DNA of 64,000 nt from Clostridium_AI sp002297865. Lineage in GTDB: Bacteria; Bacillota; Clostridia; Lachnospirales; Lachnospiraceae. This document shows positions 1 through 7,722 of the stretch, piece by piece; position 1 is the first letter of the stretch; each line of letters opens with the position of its first letter. The notes beneath the pieces were generated by a model that made no database searches, was not told the DNA's origin, and saw only the letters and a list, made by a program, of their open reading frames with translations. The stretch covers positions 1-64,000 of the forward strand of contig CALFNR010000183.1 in assembly GCA_937903005.1 (NCBI GenBank), read 5' to 3'. The position numbers were made by a program, and so were the translations under genes.

Positions 1-58
1 TGTAATCTGTACTGTATGTGGTTTTGAAGATATAGAAGAGTATAATGAAAAGAGAAAG

Positions 59-80
59 CAGCCGAAAGGCTGTTTTTTTT
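59..80 (+). terminator. Rho-independent terminator of an upstream gene outside the window
   Basis: A 5-bp stem CAGCC/GGCTG with a GAAA tetraloop is followed directly by eight T residues. It presumably ends a gene whose 3' end lies before or at the left edge; the first 58 bases show no identifiable product. Confidence 0.75.
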
Positions 81-88
81 GTAGTATA

Positions 89-151
89 ATGTCATTGGAT
101 GCAGGAACAACAAGTAACAGATGTATTTTATTTAATGAAATGGGAAAGTAA
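89..151 (+). pseudogene. glpK: Glycerol kinase N-terminal remnant
   Basis: The reading frame from ATG at 89 gives M-S-LDAGTTSNRCILFNE-MGK and then stops. LDAGTTSNRCILFNE is the characteristic phosphate-1 loop at the extreme N-terminus of glycerol kinase (FGGY family), normally followed by about 480 more residues. Here only about 20 codons remain, and the next gene fragment begins four bases after the stop. What is seen is the motif and the abrupt end; that a large deletion removed the rest is inference. Confidence 0.75.
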
Positions 152-154
152 ATT

Positions 155-325
155 ATGAGATTAATTGCTCCAACTGTGCATGGTAATTTATTAGTAGGAC
201 CGACAGCAATTGATACTGAAGATAGGGAAGGAACCAATACCACACAAGAAGGAATTGATGAATTAATCATAAAATCCAATCGTTCCGTAAGGGGGGGTGC
301 CGTTAAGTTCATACTATTTCTTTGA
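155..325 (+). pseudogene. Fragment of glycerol-3-phosphate dehydrogenase-type FAD oxidoreductase
   Basis: Translation from 155 gives 56 residues including APTVHGNLLVGPTA and TEDRE...TTQEGIDELI. This matches the substrate/FAD-domain region of the GlpA-like NAD(P)/FAD-dependent oxidoreductases that sit beside glpK in clostridial glycerol operons. The protein should be about 480 residues; N-terminal Rossmann and C-terminal parts are missing and the frame ends in unrelated residues. Together with the glpK stub it marks an eroded glycerol catabolic operon. Confidence 0.65.
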
Positions 326-423
326 CCTTTCCAATTCTACTATATCGCTTATAGTTTAACGAAAGATTCGCGATAACGCAACAGAAAAATGAATCCTTTT
401 ACAAAGTTGGAACTTTTTTTGTA

Positions 424-452
424 TTGTTTCATTCGACATAATACGATAAGAT
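424..452 (+). promoter_or_regulatory. Possible promoter of the zinc-ribbon gene
   Basis: TTGTTT at 424-429 and TAAGAT at 447-452 are separated by 17 bp, about 45 bp before the small gene at 499. Both boxes are imperfect, so this is tentative. I see nothing else between 326 and 498. Confidence 0.3.
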
Positions 453-498
453 ATGACTTGTCTGAAGCAAAATTTTTATAAACATGGAGGCTATGCAT

Positions 499-663
499 AT
501 GAAAATGATTTATATTCCAAACAAATGTCCTAAATGTGAGAACAAGGTTTTACTTGAGAAACTCGAAAATAAAACTGCCAATGCTTATTGTAAATATTGC
601 GATTTTATATTACCGATAGATAAAGAAGAATTAGAATATACAGAAAAATATTTAACTATATAG
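499..663 (+). CDS. Small zinc-ribbon protein (54 aa)
   Basis: A 54-residue protein with two CxxC pairs, CPKC near residue 11 and CKYC near residue 34, spaced as in a treble-clef or rubredoxin-like zinc ribbon. The tail is acidic (DKEELEYTEKY). The ATG at 499 is chosen because GGAGG at 486-490 is 8 bp upstream; the ATG at 493 would be too close. A strong terminator follows at 701-743, so it is probably a single-gene transcript. Function unknown; such miniature zinc ribbons may bind nucleic acid or partner proteins, but nothing here decides that. Confidence 0.6.
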   Translation: MKMIYIPNKCPKCENKVLLEKLENKTANAYCKYCDFILPIDKEELEYTEKYLTI

Positions 664-700
664 TACGACTTTGATGGGACGGCCTACCCGTAGAAGTTTA

Positions 701-743
701 AACAAAATGGTGTTAGTTCCTATGAAACTAACACCATTTTGTT
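701..743. terminator. Bidirectional terminator between convergent genes
   Basis: A perfect 18-bp inverted repeat (701-718 with 726-743, 7-nt loop) lies between the zinc-ribbon gene and the convergent DUF4364 gene. Its right arm overlaps the DUF4364 stop codon, and the A/T-rich arm ends provide U tracts in both directions. Confidence 0.8.
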
Positions 744-1263
744 ACTCCGCCATAAGTGTCTGAATTAAATAAGCATACACATCTTGACTTTTATTCTTCC
801 AGTTATTACAGATCGTCTGAGCTTCCTGTTCTGTGGAAACGCATAAATTAATTTCGACAATTTTCGAACCTTGTTCCCGTACATAGCAAGTTGCAACAAA
901 CTCGTCCTTTTTCCTTTCGTAATAATCAGCAAGAATGGAAACCTCCTCGCGGAGTTTATATTTATTATCCCGTAAAAAAGTATCAATATCATTTCGTATC
1001 GCTTCTGAAATATCTTCATCAAAGAAATGAATCGTTTCCCTGCCGGCATCCGTAATCTTAAAGTACGAACTATTCCGGATGGTTTCAGATGTAATCAAAT
1101 CGGCATCTTTCATTTCAGAGATTGATTGCTGAACGTTAAAATAATTGGTGTAATCTTTTTCTAGAATGAAGTCGGTAATTTGCGCATTGGTTAAAGGAAA
1201 ATCGACTTTATCGAGCATGTATAAGATAATTAATTTATATAAAGTTGAAGCATCTGATTGCAA
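742..1263 (-). CDS. DUF4364 family winged-helix protein
   Basis: 173 residues matching the DUF4364 family of Firmicute proteins. The N-terminal half (about 5-85) reads as a winged helix: LYKLIILYMLDKV, a recognition region around ISEMKDADLIT, and a wing ending YFKITDAGRETI. The C-terminal half is an alpha/beta domain. It starts with TTG at 1263, supported by AAGGAG 7-8 bp upstream on the minus strand. It lies 17 bp after the radical SAM gene and is probably the last gene of a malic enzyme - radical SAM - DUF4364 operon. Likely DNA-binding, but target and ligand are unknown. Confidence 0.8.
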   Translation of the reverse strand: MQSDASTLYKLIILYMLDKVDFPLTNAQITDFILEKDYTNYFNVQQSISEMKDADLITSETIRNSSYFKITDAGRETIHFFDEDISEAIRNDIDTFLRDNKYKLREEVSILADYYERKKDEFVATCYVREQGSKIVEINLCVSTEQEAQTICNNWKNKSQDVYAYLIQTLMAE

Positions 1264-1280
1264 ATTATATCTCCTTCCTA

Positions 1281-2204
1281 TTACATTGGATTAAGGCGTC
1301 CTTGCCAAGTATTACGTTTTGCAAGTTCTTGATTAATCCGATTCATTACTTCTCTTTTTCTACAGCTCCAGTCAGGAGCAAGTAGCAGGTCTTTCGGACC
1401 GTCTCCAGTAATTCTATGAACCACAATATGATCTGGCAGTACTTCTAAACAAGCGATAACTAAATCAATATACTCATCCATTGTTAAGACGTGGAACTCA
1501 TTCAAATGTTTTGCCAAGTCAGTACCTTTTATTACGTGTAAAAGCTGAAGTTTAATGCCTTGGATCGGCAGTTTGCTTACGTACATCACACTATTTAAGA
1601 TATCTGCTCTTGTTTCATGAGGTAGTCCCACGATAATATGGACAATGGTTTGGATTCCAATGCTATTAAGTTTCATAACCGCATCATCAAATACAGAAAG
1701 CGGATAGCCTCGTCGAATAAAAACAGCAGATTTCTCATTAGTTGTTTGCAAACCTAATTCTACCCATACCGGCTTAATTTTATTTAATTCAGACAATAAT
1801 TTAAGTACATCGTCTGGAAGACAGTCAGGTCTGGTTGCAATAGATAAACCTACTATATTTGGATGATGAATGGCTTCTGTAAACAGCTTTCTTAAGTAGT
1901 CGGCTGGTGCATAAGTATTTGTAAATGATTGAAAGTAAGCAATAAATTTAGAACCAACAGATTTTGACTTTGAAATGCCAGCGATTGCATTATCAATCTG
2001 AGCCGTTACGGAATCTGTCTTAGGTGCCGCAAAATCTCCAGAACCACCGGCACTGCAAAATATACAGCCACCTACTCCGATTTTTCCGTCTCGGTTAGGA
2101 CAAGTCATCCCACCATCCAGTGAAACTTTATATACCTTTTCACCGTAGGTCTGTTTTAAATAATAATCTAAAGAGTAGTAGCGTTTGTCGTTCCAAATTT
2201 TCAT
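1281..2204 (-). CDS. TIGR01212-family radical SAM protein (YhcC-like)
   Basis: 307 residues. The radical SAM cluster cysteines lie in the N-terminal third, C35 with C47-x2-C50 (around MTCPNRDG and GGCIFC), the longer-spaced arrangement typical of the TIGR01212/YhcC family. IATRPDCLPDD, WVELGLQTTNE and VHIIVGLPHETR are conserved TIM-barrel segments shared with Elp3/HemN-like enzymes. The family's substrate is not established. It sits 24 bp after the malic enzyme stop and 17 bp before DUF4364, so it is probably co-transcribed with both. Full length for the family. Confidence 0.88.
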   Translation of the reverse strand: MKIWNDKRYYSLDYYLKQTYGEKVYKVSLDGGMTCPNRDGKIGVGGCIFCSAGGSGDFAAPKTDSVTAQIDNAIAGISKSKSVGSKFIAYFQSFTNTYAPADYLRKLFTEAIHHPNIVGLSIATRPDCLPDDVLKLLSELNKIKPVWVELGLQTTNEKSAVFIRRGYPLSVFDDAVMKLNSIGIQTIVHIIVGLPHETRADILNSVMYVSKLPIQGIKLQLLHVIKGTDLAKHLNEFHVLTMDEYIDLVIACLEVLPDHIVVHRITGDGPKDLLLAPDWSCRKREVMNRINQELAKRNTWQGRLNPM

Positions 2205-2228
2205 GTTATATTACCTTTCTAGCAAATC

Positions 2229-3377
2229 TTATTTTATATGATCGATAACAGCTTTACTTACAATATCTGAAACTCGGGGATCAAATGGTTCCGGTAAAAT
2301 ATTTTCATCATTTAATTCTTCGTCAGGAACTAAACCTGCGATTGCAAGTGCAGCAGCTAATTTCATTTCTTCAGTAATTTGTTTTGCACGTCCTTCTAAA
2401 GCCCCTTTGAAAATACCTGGGAAGGCAACAACGTTATTTACCTGGTTAGGAAAATCAGAACGTCCAGTTCCGACAACGCGGGCACCAGCGGCTTTTGCTA
2501 CATCAGGCATAATTTCAGGAACGGGATTGGCCATAGCGAACAGAATGGAATCGTGATTCATAGAAGCAACCATCTCTGGTGTTACAATATTAGGAGCTGA
2601 AACTCCAACAAAAATGTCTGCACCTACTAAAGCATCTTTTAAAAGACCAGTTTTTTGAGATAAATTTGTTACTTTCATCATATCTTGTTGCATCCAATTC
2701 AAATTTGGTGTATTCTGAGATAGGATACCTGATTTATCGCACATGATGATATTTTTGAATCCATAATTTAAAAGTAGCTTCGTGATTGCGATTCCCGCTG
2801 AACCGGCACCATTTATAACCACATTACAATCCTCTTTGGTTTTGTTTACAACTTTAAGAGCATTGATAATTCCGGCTAAAACAACAATTGCGGTACCGTG
2901 CTGGTCATCATGAAATACAGGAATATCTAAAGCTTCTTTTAGACGTTCTTCAATTTCAAAACAGCGTGGAGCAGAGATATCTTCCAAGTTAATACCGCCA
3001 AATGCTGGTGCAATATTGATAACAGTTTTAATAATTTCTTCTGTGTCTTGTGTGTCAAGGCAGATAGGGAAGGCATTGACATTACCAAATTCTTTAAAAA
3101 GAACAGATTTACCTTCCATTACAGGCATTGCTGCATAAGGTCCGATATTTCCAAGACCTAGAACGGCACTTCCATCTGAAACAACTGCAACAGTATTTGA
3201 TTTTATGGTATACTTATATGCAGCTTCTTGATCCTTTGCAATCACTTTACAAGGTTCTGCAACTCCAGGTGTATAGGCCAGTGCTAAATCTTCTCTGGAC
3301 TTCACTGTACATTTAGATGTGGTCTCTAATTTACCATTCCATTTTTCATGTAAATTTAGTGCAATATCATTTGTCAT
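2229..3377 (-). CDS. NAD(P)-dependent malic enzyme
   Basis: 382 residues, the usual short bacterial malic enzyme without the phosphotransacetylase extension. It decarboxylates malate to pyruvate and CO2 with reduction of NAD(P). YTPGVAEPCK near residue 35 holds the catalytic Tyr, SDGSAVLGLGNIG follows, FHDDQHGTAIV contributes metal ligands, and NGAGSAGIAI around 190-200 is the dinucleotide-binding loop. It is first in the minus-strand operon and divergent from rho, with a 214-bp shared intergenic region. The cofactor (NAD or NADP) cannot be fixed from sequence alone. Confidence 0.92.
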   Translation of the reverse strand: MTNDIALNLHEKWNGKLETTSKCTVKSREDLALAYTPGVAEPCKVIAKDQEAAYKYTIKSNTVAVVSDGSAVLGLGNIGPYAAMPVMEGKSVLFKEFGNVNAFPICLDTQDTEEIIKTVINIAPAFGGINLEDISAPRCFEIEERLKEALDIPVFHDDQHGTAIVVLAGIINALKVVNKTKEDCNVVINGAGSAGIAITKLLLNYGFKNIIMCDKSGILSQNTPNLNWMQQDMMKVTNLSQKTGLLKDALVGADIFVGVSAPNIVTPEMVASMNHDSILFAMANPVPEIMPDVAKAAGARVVGTGRSDFPNQVNNVVAFPGIFKGALEGRAKQITEEMKLAAALAIAGLVPDEELNDENILPEPFDPRVSDIVSKAVIDHIK

Positions 3378-3474
3378 ACTGGTTCCTCCGCTTACTAGTA
3401 TTTGGAATATTAAAATAACTATGTTTTATCATAACACTACAATTTGTGTAAATCAAGGAAATTTAAAGACAGAT

Positions 3475-3504
3475 CTTCACACCAGGAAATAATTGGTGTA
3501 TAAT
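3475..3504 (+). promoter_or_regulatory. Probable rho promoter
   Basis: TATAAT at 3499-3504 with a weak -35 (CTTCAC, 3475-3480) at 18-bp spacing, giving a 5' leader of about 80 nt ahead of rho. The -10 is convincing and the -35 is not. Confidence 0.45.
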
Positions 3505-3591
3505 AGAAAGATACATAAATACATCTTTTTAACATCTTTGATCTAGAACAAATCTGTTAAGTATCCGTTATAAAGAAGGAGTTTAAAATTT

Positions 3592-5199
3592 ATGAGTAAT
3601 ATGTATGAAGGGCTTTCTTTAGTAGAGCTAAGAAAGATAGCTAAAGAAAAAGGCTTGAAAAATGTCACAATAATGAGAAAACAAGAGCTTATAGACAAGC
3701 TTTCCACAATAGATCAGCCAGAACAGGCACAAAAGAAAGAGACAGCAGAGACTGAAACTCATTCTGCAACAAAAACTGCTTCTCATGCACAACAGTCTAC
3801 AGTACAGGAGAGATCTGTATATAGAACTGATAGAAGGACTAATGAGAACAAAACAGAGATAAGAAGAAAACCTGACGCTAGGAGAGCTGTTACAACAAGA
3901 GAGGATCAAAAACGCGAAGACGTTGTTCGAAGAGATACTACGAATAACACAGCTGCAATGAATCCTAATAGCAGCAATACTCAGGGACAAAGAGAATTTG
4001 TTAAGCGTGAAGATAATGTGAAACGAGAGGAAACAAGAGGTTTTGGTGTCCCTAGCGATATCGAACAGTTAGACAGTGGGGAAACCAAAGAGGGTATTTT
4101 AGAGGTATTACCAGACGGATACGGTTTTATTAGATGTGATAACTATTTACCAGGTGAAAATGATGTTTATGTATCCCCTGCACAAATTCGTAGATTTAAT
4201 TTAAAAACAGGAGATATTGTAGTTGGTAACACAAGAATTCGTAATCAGAACGAAAAATTCAGTGCTTTGTTATATGTAAAGAGTGTCAATGGTTTTCATC
4301 CTTCAGAAGCGATGCATCGTAAGAAATTTGAAGATTTGACTCCAATTTTTCCAAATGAAAGAATTCATCTAGAATTACCAGGTGGTGGAGTTGGCCTTCG
4401 TATGGTTGACTTAATCAGCCCAATTGGAAAAGGTCAAAGAGGTATGATTGTATCTCAGCCAAAAGCAGGTAAAACTACTTTATTAAAGCAGATTGCGAAA
4501 GCAATTACAACGAATCATCCAGAGATGAATCTTCTTATTTTATTAATTGATGAACGTCCAGAGGAAGTTACTGATATTAAAGAATCCATTGAAGGAAAAA
4601 ATGTAGAAGTTATTTACTCTACCTTTGATGAGTTACCAGAAAATCATAAGCGTGTATCTGAAATGGTAATTGAACGTGCTAGACGTTTAGTGGAACACAA
4701 AAAAGATGTAGTGATTTTATTGGATAGTATTACACGTCTTGCAAGAGCCTATAACTTAACGGTTCAAGCAAGTGGACGTACGCTATCTGGTGGTCTTGAT
4801 CCAGCAGCATTATATATGCCAAAGAAATTCTTTGGTGCTGCCAGAAATATGCGTGAAGGCGGAAGTCTTACAATTCTTGCTACTGCATTAGTAGATACAG
4901 GAAGCCGTATGGATGATGTAGTATTCGAGGAATTTAAGGGTACAGGTAATATGGAATTAGTTCTTGACCGTAACTTATCGGAAAGAAGAATCTTTCCTGC
5001 TATCGATCTGCCAAAGTCTAGTACAAGACGTGATGATTTGTTATTAAATCAAAGCGAGTTAGAAGCTTCTTACTTAATGAGAAAAGCATTAAATAGTATG
5101 CGTTCTGATGAAGCGGTTGAAAAAATTATAGATATGTTTGTTAAGACAAAGAACAATAAGGAATTTATTGAAATGGTTAAAAAGATCAAATTGATATAG
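3592..5199 (+). CDS. rho: Transcription termination factor Rho
   Basis: 535-residue hexameric RNA helicase/ATPase that terminates transcription. Order of parts: Rho_N helix-extension-helix (about 1-40, SLVELRKIAKEKG), a long hydrophilic Arg/Lys/Glu/Thr-rich insert (about 41-155), the cold-shock RNA-binding domain (about 160-235, GILEVLPDGYGFIR), and the RecA-type motor (about 250-535) with Walker A PKAGKTT (Lys294), Walker B VVILLDSITR and LSGGLDPAAL. E. coli Rho is 419 residues; the extra length is the low-complexity insert, which is variable in Firmicutes and may bind RNA. RBS AAGGAG precedes the ATG. Confidence 0.97.
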   Translation: MSNMYEGLSLVELRKIAKEKGLKNVTIMRKQELIDKLSTIDQPEQAQKKETAETETHSATKTASHAQQSTVQERSVYRTDRRTNENKTEIRRKPDARRAVTTREDQKREDVVRRDTTNNTAAMNPNSSNTQGQREFVKREDNVKREETRGFGVPSDIEQLDSGETKEGILEVLPDGYGFIRCDNYLPGENDVYVSPAQIRRFNLKTGDIVVGNTRIRNQNEKFSALLYVKSVNGFHPSEAMHRKKFEDLTPIFPNERIHLELPGGGVGLRMVDLISPIGKGQRGMIVSQPKAGKTTLLKQIAKAITTNHPEMNLLILLIDERPEEVTDIKESIEGKNVEVIYSTFDELPENHKRVSEMVIERARRLVEHKKDVVILLDSITRLARAYNLTVQASGRTLSGGLDPAALYMPKKFFGAARNMREGGSLTILATALVDTGSRMDDVVFEEFKGTGNMELVLDRNLSERRIFPAIDLPKSSTRRDDLLLNQSELEASYLMRKALNSMRSDEAVEKIIDMFVKTKNNKEFIEMVKKIKLI

Positions 5200-5245
5200 A
5201 AATAATTGTAATACTGCAAGGCACCAGTAGTGAAGAGAAAAGTAC

Positions 5246-5274
5246 TTGCATAAAAAATATGACTATGTTATAAT
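5246..5274 (+). promoter_or_regulatory. rpmE promoter
   Basis: TTGCAT (5246-5251), 17-bp spacer, TATAAT (5269-5274). Transcription should start near 5281, about 77 nt before rpmE. Confidence 0.8.
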
Positions 5275-5280
5275 GAACAA

Positions 5281-5357
5281 GCTATGTGTGTATTGTACGA
5301 CTAGATACACACCAACAGATCGGTTGGGACCGATTAATAATTTGAAGAGGTGAAAAT
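5281..5357 (+). ncRNA. Candidate L31 ribosomal-protein leader
   Basis: The predicted rpmE 5' UTR holds two tandem hairpins: GTGTGTAT (5286-5293) with ATACACAC (5305-5312), and ATCGGT (5319-5324) with ACCGAT (5329-5334) capped by TGGG. L31 autoregulatory leaders are known in Firmicutes, and a structured leader in this position fits one. I cannot run the covariance model, so the family assignment is inference. Confidence 0.45.
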
Positions 5358-5561
5358 ATGAGAGAAGGAATACATCCTAATTATTATCAGGCAAAAGTAA
5401 CATGTAACTGTGGTAACGAATTTGTAACTGGTTCAACAAACGAAGAAATTCACGTTGAAATCTGTTCCAAATGCCATCCTTTCTATACAGGACAACAAAA
5501 AGCTGCGTCAGCTCGTGGTGCTATTGATAAGTTCAATCGTAGATATGGCTTAAATAAATAG
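5358..5561 (+). CDS. rpmE: 50S ribosomal protein L31
   Basis: 67 residues, the usual length. This is the zinc-binding (C+) form: CNC near residue 16 and CSKCHPFYTG near residue 37 provide the four cysteines. It binds at the central protuberance and helps bridge to the 30S subunit. In C+ strains, cysteine-free paralogues are normally induced by zinc starvation; none is seen in this window. It is transcribed from its own promoter and followed by a terminator, upstream of the DUF1385-prmC-prfA cluster as is common in clostridia. Confidence 0.96.
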   Translation: MREGIHPNYYQAKVTCNCGNEFVTGSTNEEIHVEICSKCHPFYTGQQKAASARGAIDKFNRRYGLNK

Positions 5562-5574
5562 AAATAAAAGAATG

Positions 5575-5608
5575 TAGGTTGAGGTTGGTTAATCTCAGCC
5601 TATTTTTT
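5575..5608 (+). terminator. rpmE terminator
   Basis: Stem TAGGTTGAG/CTCAGCCTA (one G-U pair) followed by TTTTTT, 15 bp after the rpmE stop. Confidence 0.8.
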
Positions 5609-5691
5609 CATGTAAAAGCATAAAAATAATAATATTAGTCTTATTAATTTAAAAGATACTGCAATATAGAAAATATGGAGGCAGTTAATAG

Positions 5692-6873
5692 ATGAAGATG
5701 TCAGGCATCGGCGGACAGGCGGTTATGGAAGGTGTCATGATGAAGAATCAGGACAAAATTGCAATAGCCGTTCGTAAGCCTAATGGGGAGATAGAAGTTA
5801 AAAAGGATACGTTTATAGGTTTGGCCCAGAAACATAAATTTTTCGGCATCCCAATTCTGCGAGGTATGGTTACATTTGTGGAATCTTTAACGGTTGGTAT
5901 GAAAGCGTTGACGTATTCATCCAGTTTTTATGAAGAGGACGATGTTCCTCCGACAAAGTTTGAAACAGCATTTAACCGTTTGTTTAAGGATAAGGCAGAT
6001 GCAGTCATGATGGTGTTGACAGTGCTATTCTCAATTCTTTTGACAATTGGATTGTTTATCCTTGTGCCATTTGTGGGAGCGAACTTCTTTGAAAGATATA
6101 TAGAATCCGCTGTTCTTTTGGCTATCTGTGAAGGAGTATTACGTCTTGCATTGTTTATTGGTTACGTGCTTTTGATTTCACAGATGAATGACATCAAGAG
6201 GGTATTTATGTATCATGGGGCAGAACACAAAACCATTAACTGTGTGGAACATGGATATGAGTTAACAGTAGAAAATGTACGTATTCAGTCCAAGGAACAC
6301 AAACGTTGTGGAACAAGTTTTATGGTATATGTTTTGTTTTTCAGTATCATATTTTTTACCTGTATTCAAGTAGAAAATATAATTATGAAAATGGTATTAC
6401 GTCTGCTTTTAGTTCCTGTAATTGCAGGTGTTTCCTATGAATTCATTCGTCTAGCAGGCAGAAGTAATTCAAAAATTATGCACATTCTCAGTCGTCCTGG
6501 TATGTGGGTACAGGGGCTGACAACAAAGGAACCTGATGATGCTATGATTGAAGTAGCAATTCGTTCTGTAGAGGAAGTCTTTGATTGGAAAGAATTCGTT
6601 GAGAGTTTTCATGGTGAAATCGACGAGGTCAAGCCCAAAAAACGAGGTTTTTGGGAAGATGATCCTGCTCCAGAAGATGAGATAGATGAGATTTATGAAG
6701 AGATAGAAGACGAGGATGAAAAAGCCAAGAAGGAAATGGCAGTAACGATGCCATCAGACGAAAAGCAGCTTTTTAATGCTTGTGGAGACATAATGCCGGG
6801 CTTTCTAGAGGAAGAAAAAGATGAAGTGCTCGATGCATTAGACCGATATTTTGAAAGTGATGAGAAGAAATAA
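5692..6873 (+). CDS. DUF1385 domain membrane protein
   Basis: 393 residues. It starts with the family signature GIGGQAVMEGVMMK and contains MYHGAEHKTINCVEHG and KEHKRCGTSFM, whose His and Cys residues could bind metal. Hydrophobic segments lie at about 100-130, 140-165 and 210-250. The last 90 residues are very acidic and likely disordered. Its stop overlaps the prmC start by one base (TAATG), so the two are translationally coupled. The linkage to prmC and prfA is widespread in Firmicutes, but the family's biochemical role is not settled. GGAGG lies just before the ATG. Confidence 0.85.
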   Translation: MKMSGIGGQAVMEGVMMKNQDKIAIAVRKPNGEIEVKKDTFIGLAQKHKFFGIPILRGMVTFVESLTVGMKALTYSSSFYEEDDVPPTKFETAFNRLFKDKADAVMMVLTVLFSILLTIGLFILVPFVGANFFERYIESAVLLAICEGVLRLALFIGYVLLISQMNDIKRVFMYHGAEHKTINCVEHGYELTVENVRIQSKEHKRCGTSFMVYVLFFSIIFFTCIQVENIIMKMVLRLLLVPVIAGVSYEFIRLAGRSNSKIMHILSRPGMWVQGLTTKEPDDAMIEVAIRSVEEVFDWKEFVESFHGEIDEVKPKKRGFWEDDPAPEDEIDEIYEEIEDEDEKAKKEMAVTMPSDEKQLFNACGDIMPGFLEEEKDEVLDALDRYFESDEKK

Positions 6874-7703
6874 TGGCAACATTAGAACAGTTATGGATAG
6901 AAGGAACTGAAACATTAGAAAGTGCTGGTGTAGCGGAAGCTAAGTTAAATGCATGGTATCTGCTTTCGGAGGCATTTGATATATCCAGAGCAACGTACCT
7001 TCTTACAAAGGATAAAGAAGCGGGTACGGAAGAACAAGAGCGATATCTTGGATGGATTACCATTCGTGCAACTCGTTATCCATTAGAATATATTCTAGGA
7101 AAACAGGAATTCATGGGACTTTTGTTTAAGGTAAATGAAAATGTTCTAATTCCTAGACAGGATACAGAGATTCTAGTGGAAGGAGTAATTAAGAATTCTC
7201 AAGGGAAAAAGATTCTTGATATGTGTACCGGTTCAGGATGCATTGCTGTAAGTATTGCAAAGCTTGGGCATGCCACAGAGGTAAAGGCGGTAGATATTTC
7301 AGTCAGGGCATTAGATGTTGCAAAGCAAAATGCTTTAAGCAATGATGTGAAGGTTGAATTTATAGAAAGCAATCTTTTTGAACAAGTATCGGATCAGTAT
7401 GATATTATTGTTTCCAATCCTCCTTATATTGAAAGTGAGGTAATTGGAACTTTAATGCCAGAAGTGCGAGAATTTGAACCTATGCTCGCGTTGGACGGAA
7501 CAGAAGATGGTTTGTATTTTTATAGAGAAATAAGTAATGCTGCACCGAGGTATTTAACAGAGAATGGTGAGATTTTCTTCGAGATTGGATACAATCAAGG
7601 TGAGGCGGTAACTAATATAGTAAGAGCAGCAGGATTTGCTTATGCAGAAGTTCGTAAGGATCTTGCTGGGCTAGATCGTGTAGTTTATGGTAGATTGAAA
7701 TAA
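6873..7703 (+). CDS. prmC: Release factor glutamine methyltransferase
   Basis: 276 residues. It methylates the GGQ glutamine of peptide release factors using SAM, here the RF1 encoded 20 bp downstream. The N-terminal five-helix domain (about 1-75) is followed by a class I methyltransferase with LDMCTGSGCIAVSIA as SAM motif I (around 111-125) and the diagnostic SNPPYI motif (around 180) that cradles the target glutamine. The ATG overlaps the upstream stop codon, indicating coupled translation. Confidence 0.95.
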   Translation: MATLEQLWIEGTETLESAGVAEAKLNAWYLLSEAFDISRATYLLTKDKEAGTEEQERYLGWITIRATRYPLEYILGKQEFMGLLFKVNENVLIPRQDTEILVEGVIKNSQGKKILDMCTGSGCIAVSIAKLGHATEVKAVDISVRALDVAKQNALSNDVKVEFIESNLFEQVSDQYDIIVSNPPYIESEVIGTLMPEVREFEPMLALDGTEDGLYFYREISNAAPRYLTENGEIFFEIGYNQGEAVTNIVRAAGFAYAEVRKDLAGLDRVVYGRLK

Positions 7704-7722
7704 GTAAGAGGAGACATATAAG

